Shown here piece by piece: positions 54,412 through 62,748 of a stretch of 64,000 nucleotides of DNA (its first letter is position 1; every line of letters starts with the position of its first letter). Source of the DNA: Citrobacter amalonaticus (lineage in GTDB: Bacteria; Pseudomonadota; Gammaproteobacteria; Enterobacterales; Enterobacteriaceae). The stretch is from NCBI RefSeq assembly GCF_001559075.2, contig NZ_CP014015.2, forward strand, positions 3,410,001 through 3,474,000, given 5' to 3'. Both the position numbers and the translations under genes were made by a program. The notes beneath the pieces are model-generated. The model ran no database searches. It was not told where the DNA came from and worked only from the letters and a program-made list of their open reading frames with translations.

Positions 54412-55221
54412 TTACTGCCGTGGTGGAATAGCTAACATTTGCCGCGCAATATCCGGCGTGGCGACCTTTTTATCCATACTGCGAATAAGCGTGGCGAGTT
54501 TGGCAACCTGCTGATAATTATGCTGAGCTTTCTCTTCGGCGCTTAAATAATAGCTGTCTTCAAAACCAATTCTCACTTCGCTGGCACCCATCCCGACCGC
54601 AGCCGCAATAATATCGAAATTCTTGCGGCCAAAATGGGTAATTCCCCATAAGGCGTCGCGTGGGATCATACTGCGCAAGGCAATTAACGCATCAACCGTC
54701 GCGGGTGAACTTCCACGGTGTCCGAGGACAATATTGAATAACATCGGTTTCTTGAACGATATTTTTTCTTCCAGCGCCAGAATGTTATTAATCATCCCAA
54801 TTTCGAAAACTTCAAATTCGGGAATAATGGAACGTTGGGTAATTTGTTGCGAACAATATTCGACGTCCGGTCCGGGATTAAAGTATACGGCATCGCCGAG
54901 GTTAACGGAGCCGACGTTCAGCGACGCCATTTCTACGCCGGGACAGTCCAGTGGCGCGCAGCGCTCGGCAATCGACATGGCGGAGACGCCACCGGTGGAG
55001 GCCTGAATAATCAGGTCGGAATGGCGCATGACGTGGTCGATTGTCGCCTGAAAATCTGTGGTGTCTGGCGTCAGGCGACCTTGTTTATCGCGAACATGTA
55101 AATGCACGATGGCCGCACCATGTTCGACGCTGGCCAGTATTTCCTGGGCCAGTTCTTCGGGTATAACTCTGGGGCAATCCGCGGCAACGGGCGCCAGCGA
55201 GATAATAACAGTATCCGACAT
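54412..55221 (-). CDS. Beta-keto acid cleavage enzyme (BKACE, DUF849)
   Basis: 269-residue Zn2+ TIM-barrel enzyme of the BKACE/Kce family, which condenses a beta-keto acid with acetyl-CoA and cleaves it to acetoacetate and a new CoA ester. Zinc histidines His40 and His42 in VHLHVRD, QASTGG substrate loop, and the catalytic glutamate in VRIGFEDSYYL are present. Specificity residues cannot be read by eye. Placed between the transporter and the isomerase gene, it implies that the pathway produces or consumes a 3-oxo acid. Confidence 0.85.
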   Translation of the reverse strand: MSDTVIISLAPVAADCPRVIPEELAQEILASVEHGAAIVHLHVRDKQGRLTPDTTDFQATIDHVMRHSDLIIQASTGGVSAMSIAERCAPLDCPGVEMASLNVGSVNLGDAVYFNPGPDVEYCSQQITQRSIIPEFEVFEIGMINNILALEEKISFKKPMLFNIVLGHRGSSPATVDALIALRSMIPRDALWGITHFGRKNFDIIAAAVGMGASEVRIGFEDSYYLSAEEKAQHNYQQVAKLATLIRSMDKKVATPDIARQMLAIPPRQ

Positions 55222-55257
55222 GTGTTCCTCCGGTTTTCCGGTACAGAGATATTAAAA

Positions 55258-56034
55258 TTATAAGTACGGTGTCATCCAGCGTAACGATTCGGGCCCTGGT
55301 GTTGACGGTTTATATTCACAACCCATCCAGCCCTGATAACCTGTTTGCTTAATAAATTCAAAGAGCCATGCTTCATTTAATTCTCCCGTTCCCGGTTCAT
55401 GGCGACCGGGTACAGAAGCAATTTGAAAATGTTTAATGATCGGTAAATAATGTTCAATAAGATGCGCAACATTACCGTGCATTTTTTGACAGTGGTAAAT
55501 ATCAAACTGTAAGCCGATATTTTTCCTGCCCACGTCGCGAATAAGACGCTCAGCCAGTGGAAAACTATCAACGAAATAACCAGGCATATCGTCTGGATTT
55601 AACGGTTCAATCAGTACGTCGATTCCAGCTTCGACCATGACGTCACAGGCGATACGCAGTTGGTCTATCAGCCGTGCGCGCTGGTCGCTGGCGGAAAGTC
55701 CGGCCACGCGCAGTCCGGCCATGACGTGCACCTTGCGACAGCCCAGTGCCGTGGCGTAATCGCGGGCAATCAGCAGACTGCGATGAAACTCCTCATCACG
55801 GCCCGGCAGGGAGGCCAGTCCGCGTTCACCTGCCTGCCAGTTACCCGCCGGCGCATTCATCAGCGCCACCGGCAGGCCGGTTTCCCGTTGTGCCGCCAGC
55901 AGCACGTCCAGCGGATGCTGCCAGAGAAACAGCCCTTCAACGCCGTGAAAACCCGCCGCCTTTGCGGCCTGAAAGCGCCCGGCAATGGGGTATTCGCAAA
56001 ACAGCCAGTCGAGGTTAGCCGCTAACTTCAGCAT
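55258..56034 (-). CDS. otnI: OtnI-like 2-oxo-tetronate isomerase (hydroxypyruvate isomerase family)
   Basis: 258-residue AP-endonuclease-2-type TIM barrel. Close to the YgbM/OtnI group: NLDWLFCEYPIAGRFQAAKAAGF (read in parts), VLIEPLNPDDMPGYF, LQFDIYHCQKMHGN and EYKPS with Glu/Asp/His metal ligands. OtnI isomerises 2-oxo-tetronate to 3-oxo-tetronate so that OtnK and OtnC can act. Starts inside the deoR-type gene (20-base overlap). The symbol is by family resemblance. Confidence 0.8.
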   Translation of the reverse strand: MLKLAANLDWLFCEYPIAGRFQAAKAAGFHGVEGLFLWQHPLDVLLAAQRETGLPVALMNAPAGNWQAGERGLASLPGRDEEFHRSLLIARDYATALGCRKVHVMAGLRVAGLSASDQRARLIDQLRIACDVMVEAGIDVLIEPLNPDDMPGYFVDSFPLAERLIRDVGRKNIGLQFDIYHCQKMHGNVAHLIEHYLPIIKHFQIASVPGRHEPGTGELNEAWLFEFIKQTGYQGWMGCEYKPSTPGPESLRWMTPYL

Positions 56035-56824
56035 GCTGCGTTCCCTCCCGGCAATCCACCAGGTGTAGTTTCACGCCCTGGCTGGCAATGGTGTCCTGCG
56101 CCACGTCGGGCAACCGGTTATCCGAAATAATGTCGGTCAGTTGATTCAGTGAGCAGATGTGGAACATTCCGTATTTGCCAAATTTACTGCTGTCGCAAAC
56201 CAGCACCCGACGGCGGGAGACGGTGAGTACCACCTCTTTCACCGAGGCTTTGCCTTCGCTGGGGGTCGACATACCGCGTTCGGTATCCCACGAAGACGAA
56301 CTGAGAAACGCCACGTCGATGTTGATCGTGCGCAGAAAACTGGCGGCGCTTTTCCCCAGGCAGGAGCGGTTGCGCTGATCCACCAGTCCTCCGGTGTGAT
56401 ACAGCGTGATATGCGGCATATCCATCAGGTAGTGGCTGATGGAGAAATCGTTGGTTACCACCGTCAGGTTAAAACAATGGCTGGCGGCGACGGCTTTCGC
56501 CACTTCAAACAACGACGTTCCCGCATCGAGATACAGCGTTTGCCCTGGCTCTATCAGCATGGCGGCAAGCTGTCCCATCCGCCGCTTCACGTCATGATGC
56601 AACTCGGCTTTTTCCCGCCACGGCAGCTCCGATTTCAGCAGATTGTTGAGTTTCACCCCGCCATTGATCGAGATGACTTTGCCTTCTTCTTCCAGCAACT
56701 GAATGTCGCGGCGCACGGTCATGTGCGACACGCTCATCAGATCCGCCAGCTCATTAAACGAGGCGACGTTTTTTTCATGCACGTAGCGGTAAATAAAATC
56801 ACGTCGTTGTTCGGGGATCATCAT
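56015..56824 (-). CDS. DeoR-family transcriptional regulator
   Basis: 269 residues. N-terminal DeoR winged helix (QRRDFIYRYVHEKNVASFNELADLMSVS, MTVRRDIQLLEEEGKV, read in parts) and a sugar-phosphate-sensing C-domain (YLDAGTSLFEVAKA, VVTNDFSI, GGLVDQRNRSCLG, DSSKFGK). Relatives regulate otn/ygb acid-sugar operons. It is encoded inside the operon between the decarboxylase and isomerase genes, which suggests autoregulation. Two consecutive ATG codons at the start; either is possible. Confidence 0.85.
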   Translation of the reverse strand: MMIPEQRRDFIYRYVHEKNVASFNELADLMSVSHMTVRRDIQLLEEEGKVISINGGVKLNNLLKSELPWREKAELHHDVKRRMGQLAAMLIEPGQTLYLDAGTSLFEVAKAVAASHCFNLTVVTNDFSISHYLMDMPHITLYHTGGLVDQRNRSCLGKSAASFLRTINIDVAFLSSSSWDTERGMSTPSEGKASVKEVVLTVSRRRVLVCDSSKFGKYGMFHICSLNQLTDIISDNRLPDVAQDTIASQGVKLHLVDCREGTQHAEVSG

Positions 56825-56830
56825 TTCACC

Positions 56831-57475
56831 TCACACTCGCAAGGATGACTGGAGTTCAGCTACCGCTTCCGCCGTTAGCGGCACGTAGCCCAGTGGTTTC
56901 AAGGTCAGCCAGATGCGGGCGCTGTCTTCCAGCTCTTCGGCATTAAACACCGCCTCACGAAGTGAGCGGCCACTGACTACCGGACCATGATTTGCCAGGA
57001 GCGCGGCGATATGGTCCGCCGCAATTTCGCTGAGCGCACTGGCAATACCTTCATGACCGGGTTTGAAATAAGGCAGAAGCGGTAACTGCCCGACGCGCAT
57101 TACGTAGTATGGCGTTAACGGCGGCAGACAGTTTTCCGGCGTGCTGCACGGCAGGCAGGAAAGGGCGGTCAGCCATGGCGAATGCAAATGGACTACCGCG
57201 CCGCAGGTCGGACGATGACGGTACCAGGCCAGATGCATGGGCACTTCTTTCGAGGGTTTATCGCCACTGAGGTGAACGCCGTTGGCATCCAGTTTGCTGA
57301 GCGTGGCGGCGTCCAGCTCGCCCAGACAGGAGTTAGTCGGCGTCACCAGATAGCCGCCGTCCGGTAACCTTACGCTCAGGTTGCCCGAACCACCGCTGCT
57401 GAAGCCGCGCATAAACAGGGAGCGACCGTAATGCACCAGCTGTTCGCGCAGTTGCTGTTCGTTAAGCTGACTCAT
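56831..57475 (-). CDS. otnC: OtnC-like 3-oxo-tetronate 4-phosphate decarboxylase (class II aldolase family)
   Basis: 214-residue AraD/FucA-type class II aldolase. Zinc histidines in VVHLHSPWLTAL and a third in ALLANHGPVVSG; catalytic acid region KEVPMHLAWYRHRP; NLSVRLPDGGYLVTPTNSCLG at the phosphate site. In the otn pathway it turns 3-oxo-tetronate 4-phosphate into dihydroxyacetone phosphate and CO2. Start overlaps the kinase stop by four bases. Symbol by family and context. Confidence 0.82.
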   Translation of the reverse strand: MSQLNEQQLREQLVHYGRSLFMRGFSSGGSGNLSVRLPDGGYLVTPTNSCLGELDAATLSKLDANGVHLSGDKPSKEVPMHLAWYRHRPTCGAVVHLHSPWLTALSCLPCSTPENCLPPLTPYYVMRVGQLPLLPYFKPGHEGIASALSEIAADHIAALLANHGPVVSGRSLREAVFNAEELEDSARIWLTLKPLGYVPLTAEAVAELQSSLRV

Positions 57476-58737
57476 GATGCATACTCCTGCGCGGTGAAAA
57501 AGAAGTCTTCGTCACCGAAGTTGCCTGATTTCAGCGCCAGCGCCAGCGGCGGCTCGGCGGAAAACACCCACGGCACGCCGGGCGCGATGGCTTTGCCGAC
57601 CGCCAGTCGCGTCACCTGTAACGCCTCCACTACGGTGCCGGACGTTTCGCCACCCGCGACGATAAAACCGTTTACGCCCGCGGCCTGCAGTTTGGCCGAC
57701 AGTCTGGCAAAGGTATGCTCAATTGCCCGGCTGGCGCGCTGCTCGCCGTACTCCTGTTGAATACGTTTCAGTGCTTCCGGTGGCTGGGTGGCGTAAATCA
57801 GCGGGGCGAGCGCGTCATCGACATGCGCCATTGTCCACAGCGACAGCTCATCGCTGTAATGCTCTGCGTCTGCCAGGCAGCGCGCCACGTCGAGCAGGCG
57901 AGAAGCGGCCTGCGCTTTATAGCGATTCACCTGGCGGTTGCTCATGGTGGAACAACTTCCGGAAAAAACCACCGTTTTTGCCGGCTGCGGGAAGGGATGT
58001 ACTGCATCCCGTCCACGCTGTGGCGCGGCGCAAGCGGCCAGTGCGCCACCCAGGCCGGAACCGCCCGCCAGCAGCGGTGTATGACGTAAGGCCTGAGCGA
58101 GGGTCTGCAGATCGGCTTCGCTGAAGGTATCCACAATCACGTGATGTACACCTTCAGACTGGCAGCGGTCCAGCGCGTGAGTGACCGCTTCCACACCTTT
58201 TTGAATCGTGCTGAGGTCAATACGCCCGACCGTGCTGGTAGTTTGCGCCATGAGCAGGCGAATCAGGTTCGCATCGGTCATCGGGTTGAGCGGATGTTTC
58301 TCCATGCCGGATTCATTCAGCAATACGCCATGCACAAACAGATGACCGTGAATCACCGTACGTCCGTTTTGCGGCAGGGCTGGACAGTGAACAATGTACG
58401 GCGCGTGCATCGCTTCCATCAGCGCATCGCTGACCGGACCGATATTCCCGGCGGGGGTGGAATCAAAGGTGGAGCAATATTTAAAGTAAATCTGCCGCGC
58501 GCCTGCCATGTTGTGCAGCCATTGCCAGCAGCGTAATGATTGATCGATGGCCTGGTCAGCCGGTAGAGAACGGCTTTTCAGCGAGATGACAATCGCGTCG
58601 ACCTCTTCATTCCACGGCTGTGCGGCGTCTGGCATCCCGGGCAGCAGCGCGACCCGCCAGCCTTGTTCAGCCATAAAACTTGCTATATCCGTTGCGCCAG
58701 TAAAGTCGTCGGCGATAACACCTGTCGTGACGGGCAT
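57472..58737 (-). CDS. otnK: OtnK-like four-carbon acid sugar kinase (DUF1537)
   Basis: 421 residues; two-domain DUF1537 kinase: N-domain acid-sugar binding with IADDFTGATDIA (Asp10/Asp11) and the KYCSTFDSTPAGNIGP loop, C-domain nucleotide binding with VVFSGSCSTMSNRQ and VAGGETSGTVV. Phosphorylates 3-oxo-tetronate (or a close acid sugar) at C4. First gene of the eight-gene operon; Shine-Dalgarno GGAG before the ATG. It shares the 372-bp control region with the PocR-like regulator. Confidence 0.85.
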   Translation of the reverse strand: MPVTTGVIADDFTGATDIASFMAEQGWRVALLPGMPDAAQPWNEEVDAIVISLKSRSLPADQAIDQSLRCWQWLHNMAGARQIYFKYCSTFDSTPAGNIGPVSDALMEAMHAPYIVHCPALPQNGRTVIHGHLFVHGVLLNESGMEKHPLNPMTDANLIRLLMAQTTSTVGRIDLSTIQKGVEAVTHALDRCQSEGVHHVIVDTFSEADLQTLAQALRHTPLLAGGSGLGGALAACAAPQRGRDAVHPFPQPAKTVVFSGSCSTMSNRQVNRYKAQAASRLLDVARCLADAEHYSDELSLWTMAHVDDALAPLIYATQPPEALKRIQQEYGEQRASRAIEHTFARLSAKLQAAGVNGFIVAGGETSGTVVEALQVTRLAVGKAIAPGVPWVFSAEPPLALALKSGNFGDEDFFFTAQEYAS

Positions 58738-59109
58738 ACATCCACTCCGTTCAGATTGTCTGGTAATTGAGCCTATTATTCAGGAGGGCGTTTCACATTC
58801 ACATGATGATTCTCACAAATAAGCACATCATAAAATTGAATCGATTTTATATAATCAATTGAAAACAATGAATAAATTGATTCATTGCATTGAAATGATG
58901 CTCACAGAGCGATGTGAAGATTCGTTAATCTTTGGGAAAAGTTGTCACAACCGGCGCAGAACGGTTTTGAGGAGACGGGGACGCCGCTCTTGCAATTTGA
59001 TCATAATCACCTGAATAAATGAGATTATTTTTTGCGGTCAGGGTCATTCTTTCAGCCGGACAAATTTTGCATATTAACGACGTTATCCAGACCACTGACG
59101 GAGCGTGAC
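58738..59109. promoter_or_regulatory. Divergent control region, otnK-like operon / PocR-like regulator
   Basis: 372-bp region, very AT-rich between 58800 and 58900. A possible CRP site, CATGA-TGATTC-TCACA at 58802-58817, lies about 70 bp before the kinase ATG. Repeated TTGAAT/TTGATT words (58838-58900) may be regulator sites. The PocR-like gene starts at GTG with GGAG upstream. Promoter elements not fixed. Confidence 0.4.
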
Positions 59110-60003
59110 GTGCCTCAGCATAATCAGGACGATGTCTTACACACTTTTTACTCACTGGCAGAGGTGTTTTCTAAGGCCACGGGGCTTGCTGCCGTGGTGG
59201 TAGACATTAATGGTCGGGAAATCTCCGCCTGTCATAATTTTAATTCGTTCTGTTCATTACTGCGCGCTAATCCGCAATACCAAAAAAGTTGTCAGAAATG
59301 TGATAAATATTGTGCTTTCGAAGGGTTAAAAGAAGAAAAAATCAGAATTCTCTGCTGTCATGCGGGGTTAAGTTTTTTCTCTATGCCGTTAATTCGTCAA
59401 GGGCATCTGCTGGGGTTTATTATTTGCGGACAGGTGCGCGCAAAATATCCGGAATATAAAACTATTGTCATTGATGACGATCGGCAGTGGGTTTTCGATC
59501 CTAAAATCAAATCAGCCTGGAATCAGGTCGCGCTTGTTGAAAATAATCACCTGGTGGCGGCGGCAAACCTGCTCAGCTTTATTATTAATAATCTCAATCC
59601 GGTTCAGAGTAAAACGTTGGACACCGCCGATGTGCAGTTGAGCGACCTGCGTTTGTCGGCAATGGAACTTTCTCGCCACGAAAAGAAACTGGTCGCCGCA
59701 CTGCGCTATATTGATGAACACTTATATGAGGAACTGACGCTGGAGTCGGTGGCCGCGCATGTCTGTCTAAGCGCCAACTACTTTAGCCGTTTCTTTAAGA
59801 AACGGCAGGGAGTGAATTTTAAAACCTGGGTGAGCCAGAAAAAAATGCAGCGGGCGAGTGAGTTGCTGTGCGATCCGACCAACTCTATCGACAGCATCGC
59901 CCGGAAACTTCAGTATGCGCAGACCAGCTATTTTTGTCGGGTGTTCCGGGCGGCTCACCAGACGTCTCCGCAGTCATTCCGTCATGAGCAGCTTTCGCTG
60001 TAG
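59110..60003 (+). CDS. PocR-like AraC-family regulator
   Basis: 297 residues from a GTG start (MPQHNQDDVLHTF...). N-terminal PocR sensory domain with seven cysteines at 41, 48, 61, 64, 68, 82 and 83 (SCQKCDKYC, LCCHAG) and the strand VGF-like IICGQVRAK; C-terminal AraC domain with two helix-turn-helix motifs (ESVAAHVCLSANYFSRFFKK and SIARKLQYAQTSYFCRVFR). Related to PocR of the pdu/cob regulon, but located elsewhere and divergent from the acid-catabolic operon, which it probably activates. Its end overlaps the convergent methyltransferase gene by 22 bases. Confidence 0.82.
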   Translation: MPQHNQDDVLHTFYSLAEVFSKATGLAAVVVDINGREISACHNFNSFCSLLRANPQYQKSCQKCDKYCAFEGLKEEKIRILCCHAGLSFFSMPLIRQGHLLGFIICGQVRAKYPEYKTIVIDDDRQWVFDPKIKSAWNQVALVENNHLVAAANLLSFIINNLNPVQSKTLDTADVQLSDLRLSAMELSRHEKKLVAALRYIDEHLYEELTLESVAAHVCLSANYFSRFFKKRQGVNFKTWVSQKKMQRASELLCDPTNSIDSIARKLQYAQTSYFCRVFRAAHQTSPQSFRHEQLSL

Positions 60004-60761
60004 GTGCGTTCCATCACCTCTGGAATAAATGAGAGTCGGTCGCTCAGACGGACAACATCGCCAACCACAATCAGCGCCGGTGGCACAATATTCGCTTCCT
60101 GCGCTTTCGTGAGTAATGTGCCAAGCGTACAGGTTAAGCGTCGCTGATTGTCCCGGGTGGCTGACATCACAATCGCCGCGGGCGTGTCCGGTGATTTGCC
60201 CCCCATCAGCAATTCTTCACAGATAAACGGCAGATTAGCGATCCCCATGACAATCACCAGCGTGCCGTTGAGCTTCGCGAGCTGCCGCCAGTCCTGCTGC
60301 TGATTACCTTCGCGGGTATGTCCTGTCACGACATGAAAACCCGATGCCAGGTCGCGGTGGGTCACCGGGATCCCGGCGCAGGCCAGCCCGCCAATGGCTG
60401 AACTGATCCCCGGCACCACTTCGAAGGCAATGCCTTCCTCGACCAGACATTCCACCTCTTCAGCACCGCGGCCAAACACGTAAGGATCGCCGCCTTTCAG
60501 GCGCACAATGTTCCGCTGCGTCCGCGCATGTTGGATAAGCAGGGTATTGATCTCCTCCTGAGGAACACAATGATAGCCCGGACTTTTGCCAACGTTGATG
60601 CAGGTACAGCTCGCTGAGCACCACTCAAGCATCTTGGGATTGACCAGCCGATCGTAAATGATGACATCAGCCTGTTGAATACACTGCAGGGCTTTAAGGG
60701 TCAGTAAGGTGATATCACCCGGGCCTGCGCCAACCAGCCAGACTTTTCCGGAATTTTTCAT
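59982..60761 (-). CDS. Stand-alone uroporphyrinogen-III C-methyltransferase (SUMT)
   Basis: 259-residue single-domain SAM enzyme equal to the C-terminal half of CysG (CobA/SirA type). Motifs VGAGPGDITLLTLKAL, VRLKGGDPYVFGRGAEE and GIPVTHR. Makes precorrin-2, precursor of siroheme and cobalamin. Enterobacteria normally rely on the trifunctional CysG, so a separate SUMT is unusual; its neighbours here include a corrinoid adenosyltransferase and a PocR-like regulator, which hints at B12. Shine-Dalgarno AAGGACG. Converges on the PocR-like gene without a visible terminator. Confidence 0.88.
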   Translation of the reverse strand: MKNSGKVWLVGAGPGDITLLTLKALQCIQQADVIIYDRLVNPKMLEWCSASCTCINVGKSPGYHCVPQEEINTLLIQHARTQRNIVRLKGGDPYVFGRGAEEVECLVEEGIAFEVVPGISSAIGGLACAGIPVTHRDLASGFHVVTGHTREGNQQQDWRQLAKLNGTLVIVMGIANLPFICEELLMGGKSPDTPAAIVMSATRDNQRRLTCTLGTLLTKAQEANIVPPALIVVGDVVRLSDRLSFIPEVMERTYSESCS

Positions 60762-61166
60762 ATGTCGTCCTTAATTATTGTCGGGAAAAACGGTAAAAAG
60801 AGTAAAAGCAGATGAAAAAACGCCATCGTTTGCTTATCGTTTAGTGAACTGAATTCTCCTGAAATAATAAGTAAATAATATTGATTAAACCCGCAAAGTT
60901 TTTTCTCCGATAAACAAGTTATCTTGAAAAATTATTAAGAACTTATTGGCGCTATTTGTCGCAAAATAACCTTAATTAAATTGTGTTTATGGTCAGTCTT
61001 GCGTATTATTGGTTATTATTTGTTCGCCTCCTGTGTGAATAAACCATGGAGTGGATCAATGACATCCAGGTAGGAAATAAAATATAACTCTCAGGCCAAT
61101 CGGGAGTCGGTTGCATTTATTTTTTATAAATTAAACTATTTTTGTACGCGGCATATGGAAGACGTT
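60762..61166. promoter_or_regulatory. Divergent gap between SUMT and LysR genes
   Basis: 405 bp, strongly AT-rich (notably 60840-61020 and 61110-61145). It must hold promoters for the SUMT gene (minus) and the LysR gene (plus). No operator, RNA gene or repeat could be recognised with confidence. Confidence 0.35.
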
Positions 61167-62075
61167 ATGAGAGGAAAGATACCAAAGACTGAATTACTGG
61201 TGACGTTTGAAGTGGTGGCACGTCATGAAAGTTATACGCGTGCGGCGGAGGAGTTAGCATTAACGCAAAGTGCCGTATTTCGCCAGGTGAATGCACTTGA
61301 GGATTTTCTGCATACTGCATTATTTAGTCATGCCAAAAAGCGGATTTTTTTAAACGCGGCCGGGAAGCATTATTTGAGCATTGTTAAGGAAACGCTAAAT
61401 AAACTTGAGCGTGATACGAATACCATTATGACCTGGCAGCCCACGGTCGAAGTCATTGAACTGGCGGTCAATCCGACGTTCAGCACCCACTGGCTGATCC
61501 CCAATCTGCGTGAATTCAACAAACTTAACCCCGATATTATCGTTAATATTCACTCGCTGGCGAACATGGGCGATTTTCTCAATCGTGAATATGATGCGGC
61601 CATTATGCGTGAGGACTTCTGTTCGCCGTGGTCAGAAGTGGAGTATCTGTTCGAAGAGGAAATCCTCCCGGTTTGCAGCGGCAGTCTGCTGTCACAGCCT
61701 AACCAGAAACTGGCGGTCGAAGAGTTGCTCAATGAGTTTCCATTGCTGCATCAAAGTACGCGAATTAACGGCTGGCAGGAGTGGTTCGCCCTGTCGGATG
61801 TCAGTAGTCCATTGGCCAACAAAGGCCCGCGTTTTGATCTGCTGTCGATGCTGATCGCCGCGGTGCGATCGAATCTGGGGGTTGCGCTGCTCCCGCGTTT
61901 TGCGATCCAGCACGATCTGGACAACGGTGACATGGTGATCCCTTGCGATGTGCCCATGCGCACGGGTAATCGTTTCATCATGACCTGGCGGGAAGAAAAA
62001 GCGGAATCCCGTCATTTACAGGTCTTCCGCGACTGGCTGTTGCAAAAATCGGTGGTATCTCACCTGGAACGCTGA
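61167..62075 (+). CDS. LysR-family regulator (GcvA-like)
   Basis: 302 residues. N-terminal helix-turn-helix (LLVTFEVVARHESYTRAAEELALTQSAVFRQV, read in parts) and a GcvA-like effector domain (HWLIPNLREFNKLNPDI, AVRSNLGVALLPRFAI). Start placed at ATG 61167 with GGAAG upstream; an ATG four codons earlier lacks a ribosome site. Divergent from SUMT and convergent with the adenosyltransferase gene; it may control one of these. Effector unknown. Confidence 0.83.
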   Translation: MRGKIPKTELLVTFEVVARHESYTRAAEELALTQSAVFRQVNALEDFLHTALFSHAKKRIFLNAAGKHYLSIVKETLNKLERDTNTIMTWQPTVEVIELAVNPTFSTHWLIPNLREFNKLNPDIIVNIHSLANMGDFLNREYDAAIMREDFCSPWSEVEYLFEEEILPVCSGSLLSQPNQKLAVEELLNEFPLLHQSTRINGWQEWFALSDVSSPLANKGPRFDLLSMLIAAVRSNLGVALLPRFAIQHDLDNGDMVIPCDVPMRTGNRFIMTWREEKAESRHLQVFRDWLLQKSVVSHLER

Positions 62076-62098
62076 TGGCGGATGACGGGCAAACGGGA

Positions 62099-62127
62099 AG
62101 CCGGATAAGCGCATGCGCCATCCGGCA
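62099..62127. repeat. REP palindrome
   Basis: AGCCGGATAAGCGCATGCGCCATCCGGCA, between the convergent LysR gene and the adenosyltransferase gene. Confidence 0.8.
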
Positions 62128-62136
62128 ACGACGTGA

Positions 62137-62739
62137 CTACCAGTCAATTCCTGCCTGAGCCTGAATACCACTGTCAAACGCATGTTTGATCGGGCGCAGT
62201 TCGCTCACCGTATCGGCAAGCTCCAGTAACTGCGCGTGACACCCTCGCCCGGTCACAATCACACTCTGCTGCGCCGGACGCTCCCGAATGGCGGCGATCA
62301 CCTCGTCGGTATCAAGATAGTGATACGCCAGCATGTAAGTGAGTTCGTCCAGCACCACCAGATCGTAATGCGCATCGGCCAGCATGCGCTTGCTCTCTGC
62401 CCAGACGGCGAGCGCCGCGGCGATATCTGACTCGCGGTTTTGCGTTTCCCAGGTAAACCCGGTCCCCATAATGTGAAACTCAACCCCCAGCGGATGCAGG
62501 GTGTTGTATTCGCCATTATCCCACTGGCCTTTGATAAACTGCGCGACGCCAACGGTTTTACCATGACCCACCGCACGGGTGGCGGTGCCAAAGGCGGCCG
62601 TGGATTTCCCTTTTCCATTACCGGTGAAAACGATCAAAATCCCTTTTTGTTCCGTGGCGGCTGCCACGCGGATATCCACCTGTTCTTTCAGCTTTTGCTG
62701 ACGCTGGCGATGACGGTCGCCATTGGCTCGCGCTTGCAT
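62137..62739 (-). CDS. Cob(I)yrinic acid a,c-diamide adenosyltransferase (BtuR/CobO type), second-locus copy
   Basis: 200 residues. P-loop GNGKGKST (40-47), then TRAVGHGKTVGVAQFIKGQW, and DLVVLDELTYML, ending in DSGIQAQAGIDW as in BtuR/CobA. Transfers the adenosyl group of ATP to cob(I)alamin. E. coli btuR lies elsewhere (trp region), so this copy is probably an extra one. It starts nine bases after the fumarase gene with a strong AAGGAGC, so the two are cotranscribed, implying that the fumarase pathway needs adenosylcobalamin. Confidence 0.87.
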   Translation of the reverse strand: MQARANGDRHRQRQQKLKEQVDIRVAAATEQKGILIVFTGNGKGKSTAAFGTATRAVGHGKTVGVAQFIKGQWDNGEYNTLHPLGVEFHIMGTGFTWETQNRESDIAAALAVWAESKRMLADAHYDLVVLDELTYMLAYHYLDTDEVIAAIRERPAQQSVIVTGRGCHAQLLELADTVSELRPIKHAFDSGIQAQAGIDW

Positions 62740-62748
62740 AAACGCTCC

